A stretch of DNA of 64,000 bases from Limnanthes douglasii subsp. nivea (GCA_036936605.1 JAUPFV010000005.1:123870453-123934452); one strand, 5' to 3'; numbered from the stretch's first letter, positions 10,788-20,876 are shown. Numbers and translations are program-made. The notes: generated by a model not told the origin, from the sequence alone.

Positions 10788-11150
10788 CTAGTAGTCACGC
10801 ATTTCCTCTAGCCGGATGTCGATAATTTCAGAACGAACCCGATCCAACTGATCCTTTGTTATCGAATCCGTGACCTGGCTATTGAACCAGTTACACCCAA
10901 CACGACGTTCTAATTCGGTGAGGCCAAAAACTGGATGAAGACGGAATATGACTAGGACTGACCACCTAGCCTTCACCTCATCAACACGCCTTGAAATTCT
11001 TGGCGGCTGGACACCATCCCTTCCGTATAAGAAGTACATCTGGTATAACAATGCCTTAAAGTATTCTTTATGCCCCTCTTCCGTGTGCGTGTTGCCAACT
11101 TCGATTGATGCTTTCATCAAATATTGATCTTCCAACTCATTCGTGGACAC
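10788..11150 (-). CDS. Unrecognised small protein of the MULE (120 aa), left member of a divergent pair
   Basis: This is an uninterrupted 120-residue frame starting MSTNELEDQYLMK and ending EEMRDY. It has mixed composition, with two cysteine-poor halves, no signal peptide and no membrane segment. Charged stretches near residues 50-65 (RISRRVDEVKARW) and 95-118 (KDQLDRVRSEIIDIRLEE) look helical. I do not recognise the family. It reads away from the plus-strand gene at 11622 across a shared CCCGCC-rich spacer. The frame could be a real gene or the surviving exon of a larger one. Being intact beside so many broken genes is a mild argument that it is either recent or selected. Confidence 0.5.
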   Translation of the reverse strand: MSTNELEDQYLMKASIEVGNTHTEEGHKEYFKALLYQMYFLYGRDGVQPPRISRRVDEVKARWSVLVIFRLHPVFGLTELERRVGCNWFNSQVTDSITKDQLDRVRSEIIDIRLEEMRDY

Positions 11151-11312
11151 ATTTTTTTGTTTGGTTTTTACACTTATTTACCCTTCAATGTGTGGATATA
11201 ACATTTATTTATAAATAATTTCATTCTCAGATAATGTAATCCAGTTAGATGAACTAAAACTTGTCAAGTGTAAAGTTAGGGGGAAGATAGATAAGGATAA
11301 GGACGAATGCCT

Positions 11313-11335
11313 AAATTACTCCGTGTAGTTGCATA
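11313..11335 (+). repeat. Internal copy of the MULE subterminal motif
   Basis: AAATTACTCCGTGTAGTTGC matches the terminal motif TACTCCGCGAAGTCGC seen at both MULE ends, with three changes. It sits between the two divergent small genes, upstream of the CCCGCC cluster. It may be a transposase-binding motif copy, or a trace of an end of a smaller MULE nested here. Confidence 0.5.
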
Positions 11336-11383
11336 GATTATTAAATTCAACTGGGACCCACCAATAACTCCAACCAGCATAAT

Positions 11384-11523
11384 AACTCCCGCCAACACAA
11401 AAACTCCCGCCGAAAAATTCCCGCCAACATTTTAATTCCCTCCAACTCTCATTAACTAAAAAACACCCGCCAAATGCGATTCTCATTAACCCAAAAATTC
11501 CCGCCAACATAATAACTCCCGCC
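11384..11523. promoter_or_regulatory. Bidirectional promoter candidate with six CCCGCC (E2F-like) motifs
   Basis: CCCGCC occurs at 11388, 11406, 11420, 11466, 11500 and 11518 within 136 bases of AT-rich sequence. Two copies (11420 and 11500) are in the context ATTCCCGCCAA, which fits the plant E2F consensus TTSSCGSS. The cluster is between the minus-strand start at 11150 and the plus-strand start at 11622. E2F sites usually mark S-phase genes, and their spread by plant transposons has been described. Function here is inferred. Confidence 0.5.
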
Positions 11524-11621
11524 AAGAGTAACTATACTATATCAACATGTTACAAAATACAATATGTCATAATAGAAACCAAACGTCTACTTACAAAAAA
11601 AAAACAGAAACACTTGAACAA

Positions 11622-11972
11622 ATGGAGTTTACAGCTGATGAAGACTATCATTTGCTTAAGAAGGTAAGGGTTGCCCACCAAGAGATGGGGGAAGATCGTA
11701 GCGATGCGTTCTTTGACCGTCTCCTATTCAACTATGGGAATTTAGGAGCATGAGATGTTAAAGTTCAAAATCGTGACGAAATCAAAAGCGGGTGCCTCTT
11801 CGTCCAACCGCTCACTCCTCTACTTTTCATGCCAGCTCGAATTAAGAAAGAAGCACATTTGGTCTGGAACATTACAGTAGCAGACTACATCAGTAGGGAT
11901 ATGGTGTCGTATCTGGAGGACAGGATTGCGACAAGGAATGAGGGGGACGATTCAGATGACAATTTAGGATAG
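11622..11972 (+). pseudogene. Unrecognised small protein of the MULE (117 codons), right member of the divergent pair, one stop
   Basis: The preferred start is the ATG at 11622 (MEFTADEDYHLLKKVR). An ATG at 11547 in the same frame is possible but leads through low-complexity sequence. The frame reads to TAG at 11970-11972, with one internal TGA at 11751. The N-terminal part (DEDYHLLKKVRVAHQEMGED) is acidic and helical; the C-terminus is rich in D and E (NEGDDSDDNLG). I do not recognise the family. It is divergent from the 10788-11150 gene. Confidence 0.45.
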
Positions 11973-12090
11973 GATTTCGACGACTGATCATTTAACTATT
12001 TCTGTGTTTTTGCCTTCGAGTTGTTATGTTTAGAGTAGTCTGTGTTTCAATTATGTTACTCCTGTATGTGTGCTGTTTTAGGTAGTACTA

Positions 12091-12186
12091 TTATTTCAAT
12101 TATGTTCCAATTATATTTTAATTATGTTTGAATTATGTTTCAACCATGTTTCAATTACGTTTCAGTTATGTTTCAATTATGTTTGA
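12091..12186 (+). repeat. Short tandem array, sense unit TATGTTTCAATT, 3' of the plus-strand small gene
   Basis: Six to eight degenerate 12-13 base units (TATGTTTCAATT, TACGTTTCAGTT and similar) lie about 120 bases past the stop at 11972. In sense orientation this is the same unit as the array following the minus-strand gene (10603-10690), so the two arrays mirror each other around the divergent promoter. Confidence 0.7.
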
Positions 12187-12367
12187 CGTTTTCTTGAATG
12201 TACTACAGTTATAAAACAACCAAAACATCTAAGCAATTGCGAAAATACAGATACATCAACTTTAAAATATGTAACCGCATAATACGTGTATAAAAAAAAT
12301 AAACAAACCATAAAAGTAACCACAACAGTTATAAAGTATCATACAAACAAAAAATACAAAATAGTGT

Positions 12368-14222
12368 CTAAGTAAGTCTCCTGGCAGTGGACAAAACATC
12401 ATCGTAAGCCCCAGCCAGACGATCAAAATCAGTATCAAACTCACCAACTCCAAGAAACAACGAGATCCTGCGCATACCGGCATGCAAATGTCGGATGATA
12501 GCTCCCTCCCTATCCTCATGCACATAGTCATCGAGCGAGTAGATTGCGGTGTTGATGAGGTCGAACCAGAAAATCCTCTGATGAAGGAGAGTGTACTCAA
12601 GCTCACAAAAATAATCCATATTGTCTCCCATCATCACTCCCCAAAAAGCCCGATGCAACGTGTTGCTCTCCCAGTTCACCCAATCATCCACATCGAATGC
12701 ATACGCCATCGTTTTCGGTTTTCTCCTTGACTTGGACTGCATATCTAACAAAAGATGCGCGATACCCCTCTGGACACAGCTAAACTGCCGCTGAACTCGC
12801 TCTGGATAGTATCCCTGAGAGTGCTCCACACCGCATATGACATTTTAAAACGAGGCTATATGTTCGAACGGGAAATGATCGCGTATAGCACGATAAGGAT
12901 CAAACAATATCTGCAATACAAACGAATATGAACATAAACACAGGATAAAAAAATAGGTTTTGGGCTCACTAAAGAATATGACTTACACCGCTCTCCTCTA
13001 GGTTGTTGATGGAGATACGAAGGTTCAGCTTCGTCCAGGAGTCAGATACTGCTGCAGCTGTATCCCATCTACCAATAGTGGGTTGGCGCTGAGTGTAAGT
13101 GGAACGAGTAATAGAGCGAACCATGATAAAATGATCCTGTATCCATGTGTCCAGCAAGCTGATACATCCGGTCGTAGTCCTCGTGTCGTGAAGGGAGGCC
13201 ACACCCAGATGGTGGTACAAGTACGCGAGAACAACACTACCCCATGAGTACCTACCGACACTCTCCTGAGTCAAATCGCGCAACAAAAACAAATATTTGT
13301 AATTGGAGTCTATGCTGCTCTTGTCCGCGAATATGACCGTGCGAATCATATGTAATATGTAGGCGCGGGCAGCCGCATCTACCATCAGATCACTGAGACC
13401 AGGGTTGTCATCGCAGAACTGTGGCCCACTAAACCTACTCCGGAGCCATTTAAACCCCAAACCAACGCCCTTGCATTTCTCAACCTTCGTCACAAAGTAA
13501 AACTCATCCACCATAAGCAGTTCAGCACACTCGTGCATGACCATAGTCTTGTCAGATATAATGGGAAACACAGCAAGCTCACCCTGAACTGGGAGTCCCA
13601 AAATGGTGCAGACGTCGTCGAGAGTAATCGTCATCTCTCCGAACCAGAAATGGAAAGTACTAGTCTTCATATGCCACCACTCTAAAAAAACCTCCGTCAT
13701 GGTGGAGTGTGTGTGCATGTGATAGAACTGGCTCTATGAGTCAACCGAAAGGAATGGCGTCAACTACGATGCATACTCTAGTCTGTGCATCCAAACTCCA
13801 TGCTCTATGACTTGGATAATGGGCATATAGCCGCATCTCTCGCTCCTGAAAAGATTTGTTCGAATTAGCATACGACAAAACTAAACAGTCATAAAATGTC
13901 AAATTGTAATTTCGATATTACTTCTCCTACACAAAGGTGGTATGCAGTGTGGGATATGAATGCCTCACTGAATAGCGGTGGCAACCTAGATGGAGGAGGA
14001 GCTCTAGGATGCCCTATAGGTGGGGGAGGATGGCGTCGTCCGCGGGAAGCGGAAGCAGAAAAAAAAATCGATCCGGACGCATGCGGTCCGGAAACTATAG
14101 GCAGCTCATCCTTCGGAGCTGCTGAGTCGGGCTAAGCAACTTCCCGTACCCTACTCCGCTTCTTTATTCTCTTCGTCCGAGAGCCATCCTCAGACTGTGG
14201 GGCGTCACCATGATCAATTACC
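12368..14222 (-). pseudogene. Plant mobile domain (PMD, MAIN-like) gene, spliced, damaged
   Basis: PMD proteins are plant-specific, shared by host genes such as MAIN/MAIL1 and by transposons. The first part (14222 to about 13880) has a basic stretch RTKRIKKRSR and a proline-rich run, with a stop near 14135. An acceptor CTTTTCAG precedes 13845. The main exon (12987-13845) contains EWWHMKTSTFHFWFGEMTIT, LDDVCTILGLPVQ and GRYSWGSVVLAYLYHHLG, all PMD hallmarks, but has a frameshift near 13755 and TAG near 13737. A GT-AG intron at 12911-12986 joins to ILFDPYRAIRDHFP and, after a stop near 12844, ERVQRQFSCVQ, the usual RVxRQFGxxQ block, ending at 12368. The gene is inside the MULE and opposes the transposase. 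Confidence 0.8.
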
Positions 14223-14392
14223 TTAAATAAAATACGTAGAAAATTTCAAGGTTCGTCGAAAACACAAATTGTCATGCTCGAAGCGTTTGTAGATAAATAA
14301 TTGCATAAACACGGTTAACACACACCAAAGAACAAGAATAAACTGATCCCGGGTTATTCCGGTGACAGGAGCAACCAGCGCCACCAGTGTGA

Positions 14393-14625
14393 CGTGGGTA
14401 TAAGGGTGTACGCCAAAACTAAGACGTACACCCTTATACCCACGCCACAGTGATGCCGTGGATAGGGTCCCTACGTCACTCGTGTGGCGTAGGTTAGGTT
14501 TCCCACACCATAGCAATGCGTGGGATCCTAAGTTTACGCTTTCAAGGGGCGTACACTTAGGATCCCACACCATCGCTATGATGTGGGAAACCCAACCTAC
14601 GCCACACGATGGCGTAGGGACCCTG
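14393..14625. repeat. Two strong GC-rich hairpins in the MULE
   Basis: Hairpin 1 has perfect 20-base arms (14393-14412 and 14425-14444) with a 12-base loop. Hairpin 2 has about 71-base arms (14463-14533 and 14555-14625) with a few mismatches and a 21-base loop. Its arms contain TGTGGCGTAGGTT and GGGATCCTAAGT, and its loop is flanked by GTTTACGC and GCGTAC. The open frames here are by-products of the palindrome. A transcript would fold into a long double-stranded stem. Confidence 0.8.
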
Positions 14626-14645
14626 TTCTTCGCCCCCGTGTCGCG

Positions 14646-15324
14646 AAGAACACGTTCTTTATGGGAGAAGCTTGAAGCTTCTGTCAGATCGTTCCTACAG
14701 CCCTAAAACCCGTACAAATACCCTAGTAGCCTAACTAAACCTAACTAAACTAATTAACAACAACGAAATAAACTTACAGTTGATGTATTCATTTCCGATT
14801 CCGTGGATTAACTTGCCAGTGATTGTTGCTTTGGGTACAGTTCTCCGGTGGACATCGGGTGGCTACTAGGGTGGCCGGTGATTGTTGTTTCGGGTACGGT
14901 TCGCCGGTGGTGTCGTCGACTACGGCTACGGCTGGTTTTTGGTTGTCGTCGGCTGGTTTTTGGGTGAGGGTAAGGGAGAGAGAGAAGAGAGAGGTAAGGG
15001 AGTGAGAGAATAGGTAAGGGTAAGTTTTAAATTTTTAAGTTAAGTTTAGTTTAAGTTTAAATTTAATTGTAGATTAAGTATATTAATTGTAGTTTATTTC
15101 TAATTTTGCGTTTTGATTTTAGTATTAGTTCACATTAAGTGTATTTTTAATTTTAGTTATAATTTTTTTGGGTTTTTTAAAGAGAAGATAGAGAGAAGGT
15201 AGAGAATTGAGGGTTTTTTTTGAAATTCTGTTAACTTCGCATAGTAAATTTAACTATTTATACAATTTCGTAAGGGTAAAATAGTCAAACAAAATAACTT
15301 CACCGAGTAGTTTAAAAAAAATTA
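14646..15324. other. Non-coding right flank of the MULE cargo
   Basis: I see no gene. It has G-rich TGGTTTTTGG-type repeats at 14820-14970, a purine-rich GAGAGAG stretch at 14965-15015 and TTTAAGTTTAA repeats to 15120. Subterminal copies of the end motif (AACTTCGCATAG near 15232; ACTTCACCGAGTAGTTT near 15297) show that it is the inner edge of the right terminus. Confidence 0.5.
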
Positions 15325-15368
15325 AAGGCGACTTCGCGGAGTAATTTTGGCCATTTTTTAGCAATTCC
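15325..15368 (-). repeat. Right terminal inverted repeat of the MULE
   Basis: Read on the minus strand it begins GGAATTGCTAAAAAATGG and contains TTACTCCGCGAAGTCGCC, pairing with 6517-6561. Two extra G residues (CC at 15369-15370) may extend the repeat by two bases. Confidence 0.7.
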
Positions 15369-16334
15369 CCTCTTCATTATGCATCTTAATAAGCGAGGAG
15401 TCCTAGTGTTTTTCTAAGTTAACGTAAGCCTTAGAAATTCATATTTACTCTTATATAATATATGTAAATGCATTTGTATGAAGCATTATTTTGAGAAATA
15501 AGAGAACGCAAGTCTTTCCCATATCCTCTGAAAGGAACCTAGGTATAAAGGCCTTGAGCATGAAGCTATAAACTAAGTACGAAGCCTTAAGCATGAAGCT
15601 CTAAATTAGGTGTGAAGCCTTGAATGCGAAGCTCGTTGGAGTGATTCAACCTTCCTATCTATCTATTATTTTTATACATTACTATGACTATTGTTTAGTT
15701 CTTATGATCAAGATAAATGTAGACTCATCTCATGGTTGCAAGTTTAAATCACTAAACCAGCTAATATCAATTTCGACTTTATTCGTACATATTTCCTAAT
15801 TGGAATGTCACACTGTCGTCTGGATGGAGAACAAAAAGAGAAGTTCATATAACATGTCATATTCTTTTAAATAGTTTATATTTAATGAAAAATTTGACCT
15901 ATTTGTAGACGAGGAATAATAGATGAAACAGGTTTCCAAAGTCTGGAGGTATGACATTATTAAATCATATGACTATTCAATATTAATTGATATGTACAAG
16001 GTAGTAGTTGGTTTTGTAGTTATCGAATGTAATATATTTGATACGTGTACCACTAAGAGTGTTGGACCTTCTTAAAATATGAAGCTTTGAGAAATAGAAA
16101 ATAGAAGAAGAAACAAGGGTAGATAACTCTTAACCTAATCTCAGGGAAAAGAGATGTAACCATAATCTAAAGGAAACAAAACTAAAAAATAAATAGACAA
16201 AATGTTTAATTTTAATTTCAATAAACAACTAACTTAGATTAGGGTATGAGATCTATATATATATATATATATATATGGCATTCCTGACCCTAATCAATTT
16301 TTCAAAATAAAATAAAAGTATTAAAAATAAAAAT
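15369..16334. other. AT-rich spacer with a 33-bp triplicate and a TA microsatellite
   Basis: No gene is visible. Three 33-base units starting at 15548, 15581 and 15614 share GAAGCCTTGAGCATGAAGCT. A TA repeat lies at about 16253-16276. The rest is simple AT-rich sequence. Confidence 0.6.
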
Positions 16335-16788
16335 TGTTGGGAATATTTTTTAGAGATTTCCGGATAAACTCTGAAGTCTTGTTTTAACAATTTCAGATTG
16401 AAATTATTTTGGTGGTTCTCCAAAATTTTCAACCGGATAAAATCAGAGCTTTTCTTTTGAACAACGAGAATGAATTTTTGTTATGTTCTCATCTGTTACA
16501 GAACCATACTTATTTATTCAACCAAAATACTCCAACTGTAAAATAGTTTTATGTCCAAAAACGGTTAAAATTTCAAATAATAAACTCACTAAAAATTTAA
16601 ATTTCTATGAATTTTCATAATAGCCTTATCATTCAAAATAAGTCTAACCCAAACAAGAATCCGTCCATTGGATCCACTAATCATAATATATTCTAACAAG
16701 CGTGTACTCCATACTCTCCGACTTGCTCGATAATATATTATGATTACATTGGTCGACTAGTTAATCCAATTACACTAAAATATCCAAC
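16335..16788 (-). repeat. 3' LTR of the deleted copia element
   Basis: 454 bases, starting TGTTGGGAATATTTTTTAGA and ending AAATATCCAACA. It is nearly the same as 19079-19564 apart from scattered substitutions and the extra repeat there. Confidence 0.85.
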
Positions 16789-17329
16789 AATCTTCCCCCA
16801 TTTTAGTGCAATTCATGATTAACGAAAACAAAAAATCACAACAACTAACAAATTTATACATAAATGAAATATCGTGACGATTGAATTTCATATTAGTATA
16901 TTACACATTCCAAATATTGGAATATCAAGGTATCACTAAGGATTGAACCTTTACTATCCATAATGAATACTCAAAAATAATATACATATAAATTTACATT
17001 CTCAAATGTTCTTACTTGACACTATCTTTTACTAGCCTTGTGTCCTTATCCTTCTTAAGCATATCAAAACCAATTCCTAGCTTCTTGAAGCGGCTAAACT
17101 TCATGCTTAAACAGGTAGATCTTTTACTCTTGCACATGCACATGCAATTTTTCAAAAAAACTATTAAGAAGATAAACTTCAACCTCCACAACTTGCTTTT
17201 CTGAACACATACTTTGGGATAATAGTACTAATGTGTTCCAATATCTAGCTTTCCACATTGAATTCAGCACCTAATGTCATATTAGATGGGAATTGGGTAT
17301 CTTAACATGAGATATTTTAAATGAACTTT

Positions 17330-17780
17330 AATCACATCCCAATTACCGATTGTGCACAAGATCTTTACTCAACCCTTTGGTTAAATAATCGGCTAAATTA
17401 TATTGAGTTCTCTCAAACCCTACTGAAATAATATCATGTGTGATGCTCTCTTGAATCATACTTGTCTAACACCTAAGTATCTAGACATGCCTTCGTAAAC
17501 TTCTCTATAGACATTAGCCAAGACAGCTTCACTATCACATCTGATAGATTTAGGTGATATCTTTTGGGCCACAACGGAATTTCATACATAAAATTTTTTA
17601 GCCATTCAGCTTCTTTACTAGCTGTTGCTAATGCCGCAAACTCGGATTTCATTGTTGAATCAGTAATTCAACTTTTTTTCTTAGATGCCCAAGAGATAAC
17701 AAGTCCTCCAAGTAGAAATACACATTCACTTGTGAAAGAGTGGACTTCCATATTCGAAATATAACTCGCATCCGAATATA
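17330..17780 (-). pseudogene. Copia RNase H remnant
   Basis: Minus-strand translation gives VYSDASYIS, then ECVFLLGGLVISWASKKK, then a stop, then DSTMKSEFAALATASKEAEW and LKNFMYEIPLWPK. These match the copia RNase H core (GYSDADWAG..., SGYVFLLGG..ISWKSKKQ, STxEAEYxAL..A..EAxWL). A later stretch near 17340-17390 resembles the terminal NLADYLTKGL motif. The stop and small frame changes show that it is dead. Confidence 0.75.
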
Positions 17781-19078
17781 CTACTAAGATTTCCAACAAC
17801 AAATCCAATATCTGGCCTACTACTAGTCATGACATACATATACGAAGAAGCCTCTCAGCTTCTTCGAAATCCTTTATCTCAAAACTCGACAATAAAAATG
17901 TCTTAATTTCATTAACTTGATTTTGTTTATACCAAAAATCACCATGTCATCGACGTATATTCAAATTATCATTCATTTACAAATAACATCAAAATTTATC
18001 AATATCGTAAATTATATTTTTAAATAAACTAAATATAAACTCCAGTACTATATAACCTGTACTACTATTATATTTAAAGAACATATAAAGCTAATGCATA
18101 CCTTAAACCTTTATAATAGTTTAATTTGCATTCTTATAAAATTGTAAAAACAGTTTGTTAAGAATTATATTGTTATTATCTTTTAAACTTACACATGTAG
18201 ATATACAAAATCAATAGATTTAAACTTGAACTATATATAATACTCTCCCACCGTTTAAATACATGTATGAAAATTTCATGCATTTTAAAACGTGCATGCT
18301 ATATTCTATTTTAGCATCAAGTACATAGAATATTTGCATGTGAAATATCACTGCCTACCATCGTCATTTCTTTTGTGCAGAAAACCGTTATTAAAGAAAA
18401 AACCATATTTATAGTTATTTCTTTGAATTAGTCAAATATGGAAATTTAAAACGCCGATTGCATTAATGGCTGTTAAAAGTATGTGTCATCTTACGCTTTT
18501 CCAAGCTTTCTTTTCATGCTTAAAATGCATCGAGTCATATGCAAATTGAAACTGCACTATCAGCTATGGTTATCAATTCAAATGTAACCATATGTAATTT
18601 CTTATAACGAATTCTGTTGTGCATTAATTTATCTTCAACCATAGATATTTCTTCTCAAACATATTCATTGGTATTTTACTCCACTGAATCAAGGCATGTA
18701 ACCAAAAATTATGTTACAAAATCATAATTTGTTTTTGGAACAAAAGCCAAAACATGCTTTCATCACATAACAAATGAATTCACACAGTCTAGACAGACAC
18801 TTCTAACAACCAAAACATCAATTAATCCAATATGTGTTTCATTTATAGAATTTAAAACAATTCAGAGATTATCACCATTTTCATCCATGAGTGAAAGTCA
18901 AGGAAGAAAAACTTACAGGACAAATGATCCATAGTTCCAATGCTTTATAATTGATTATGGATTCTCTTAAAGATGACAAAAATCTCTTCATTCCAATCTT
19001 TTTCCACATCTTTGCATAAAACAAGAACATCTTCATACAAATCTCTTCATAAAACAAGAATAGATAATTTCAATCTTT

Positions 19079-19564
19079 TGTTGGGAATATTTTTTAGAGA
19101 TTTCCGGATAAACTTTGAAGTCTTGTTTTAACAATTTCAGATTGAAATTATTTTGGTGGTTCTCCAAAATTTTCAACCGGATAAAATCAGAGCTTTTCTT
19201 TTGAACAACGAGAATGAATTTTTGTTATGTTCTCCTCTGTTATAGAACCATACTTATTTATTCAACCAAAATACTCCAACTGTAAAACGGTTTTATGTCC
19301 AAAAACGGTTAAAATTTCAAATAATAAACTCAGTAAAAATTCAAATTCAAATTCGAATTATTTTTTCAAATTCAAATTTCTATGAATTTTCATATTAGCC
19401 TTATCATTCAAAATAAGTCTAACCCGAACAAGAATCCGTCCATTGGACCCACTAATCATAATATATTCTAACAAGCGTGTACTCCACACTCTCCGACTTG
19501 CTCAATAATATATTATGACTACATTGGTCGACTAGTTAATCCAATTACACTAAAATATCCAACA
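19079..19564 (-). repeat. 5' LTR of the deleted copia element
   Basis: 486 bases, TGTTGG to CCAACA. It is longer than the partner LTR because of a short A/T-rich insertion near 19345-19380. The primer site expected just to its left is not recognisable, so the 5' leader was also lost or altered. Confidence 0.8.
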
Positions 19565-20370
19565 AAAATTGAATCCAATCCGTACACCGTATGTTTCTAA
19601 TTCACCAATTAAAATATACGTCTAAAATGAAATTAAATAAATATATAAAACAAGTGGAATTAAATAATAAGTACATCGGTAAGCATAAACATATTCATGT
19701 CGATGAAGACCGAAAAGTTCACGTGAAAACGAGCTGATACATATGCACCAAGCCCATATGTTGTGTTGTACGTAGTTTTGTTCTTCATAATAACTTCAAA
19801 ACTTTACATACTTTTGTCTTCAAGGCACTAACTTTTCTATATTATTGTGTTACAGTTTATCCAAGAGTCTTGGAGATGATTTACTTATTCATGTTCAAGA
19901 TTCAAATAGCCATAAAAATGGGTGTTTTTTTTTGCTCAAGTGAGAGATGCATATAACCAAGTGATAATTTTTAATTTAAATATTAAATTTAGGAGTCAGA
20001 ATACTTTGTTTGATGTTGAGATAGCTTGTTCATCGTAATACCGTGGACCAGAGGTTTTGAGTTGGATAAATCATTTGGATTGATTAATAAATTTTATAAG
20101 ATAATCTGAAAAGCCCTAGATAACTTGGATTTTATAAAAACATCTTATTTATATATGTGTTTAGTTACTATGCCAGACTAACCAATAAAATTTTGTTTAA
20201 TAGTTTTCTCCTATAACTGAACCTAAACTAGCCGCATCCGGCTCAATGCGAATCGGCAAGTCTTTCTGTTGAAGTCCAGTGTGTTTGGGATCACCGTTTC
20301 GGTGTATTAATTATTTTGGTTGAATTTCGACTTAAATTAATTTTTTATTAAATGTGCCTTACTAGTTAGA
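19565..20370. other. Unannotated AT-rich spacer
   Basis: No gene or element is recognised. All frames are short. It is the unduplicated left flank of the large tandem duplication, which begins right after the TTAGA at 20366-20370. Confidence 0.6.
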
Positions 20371-20420
20371 ATATGATGGGTTTAAATGATCATATTCTTT
20401 AAAATGATCATATTCTTTAA

Positions 20421-20876
20421 AATGATGTCCGTGATTTCATCTTTTTGAATAACGTCGATGCTATTTGCTTATTTGAAACCAAAGTTAATATTGATAATGT
20501 TCACCATATCATGACTACTATATTGTGTTGATTGCATTACAATACAAACCATGAAAACCACTATGACGGTTGAATTTGGATTGCTTGGAACCCGAGTGTT
20601 TGTAATATTATCCTCGGATTCACCTCCCCCCAAATAAATAAATTGTAGCTTAACCTGGCTTGCTAGGAGTCTAACCTTCAACCGCACAACTGTTTATGGC
20701 TTCAATGAGCCATCCGTCCGTCAGCCCCTTTGGAGATATTTGGCCTCCATTGCTCAGAACAATGCTTTAAATCATTGGGTTGTCATGGGAGACTTTAATG
20801 CGATATGTGACCCCTCGGAGCGATCCAACTCTGAAATCCACTAGAACAACTCTATCTCTCTGTTTAATGATTGTTG
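20421..20876 (+). pseudogene. LINE endonuclease, N-terminal part, copy 1 (5'-truncated)
   Basis: This encodes the apurinic-like endonuclease of an L1-type plant LINE: AICLFETKVN, then IWIAWNP, then YGFNEPSVRQPLWRYL and VVMGDFNAICDPSERSN. A stop replaces the residue before IWIAWNP, and another lies before the break. The frame begins abruptly after two copies of an AAATGATCATATTCTTTA unit, consistent with 5' truncation. It ends at 20876, where a copia element is inserted, and continues at 27981. Confidence 0.85.

Larger units (their letters stand above)
6517..15368. mobile_element. Mutator-like element (MULE), about 8.85 kb, with gene cargo
   Basis: The two ends are inverted copies. The left end starts GGAATTGCTAAAAAA and contains ACTCCGCGAAGTCGC; the right end, read on the minus strand, starts GGGGAATTGCTAAAAAA and also contains ACTCCGCGAAGTCGC at the same distance. 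The element encloses a MULE transposase-OTU gene (+), two small divergent genes, and a PMD pseudogene (-). MULEs normally make 9-bp target duplications. The best candidate here is TTTTTATTA on the left against TCTTCATTA on the right (7 of 9, offset by two bases), so it is old or uncertain. A nested origin for the right half cannot be excluded. Confidence 0.7.
16335..19564 (-). mobile_element. Ty1/copia retrotransposon with internal deletion
   Basis: The LTRs are 16335-16788 and 19079-19564, each running TGTTGG...CCAACA, flanked by a perfect 5-base duplication AAAAT (16330-16334 and 19565-19569). A purine tract (minus-strand AAAATGGGGGAAGAT) adjoins the left LTR, so the element reads on the minus strand and the left LTR is the 3' one. 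Only 2.3 kb lies between the LTRs, with one recognisable domain, RNase H. The gag, protease, integrase and most RT are missing. The right LTR has about 30 extra bases of TCAAATTCAAATTC-type repeat near 19350. Confidence 0.85.

Noticed and set aside
14458..14706. Overlapping frames around 14223-14706 on both strands
   Set aside because: They are produced by the long hairpin, which yields similar open frames on both strands.
20469..20687. Minus-strand frame repeated at 37077-37295
   Set aside because: It is the reverse of the LINE endonuclease coding sequence (IWIAWNP region), and its repetition is only due to the tandem duplication.
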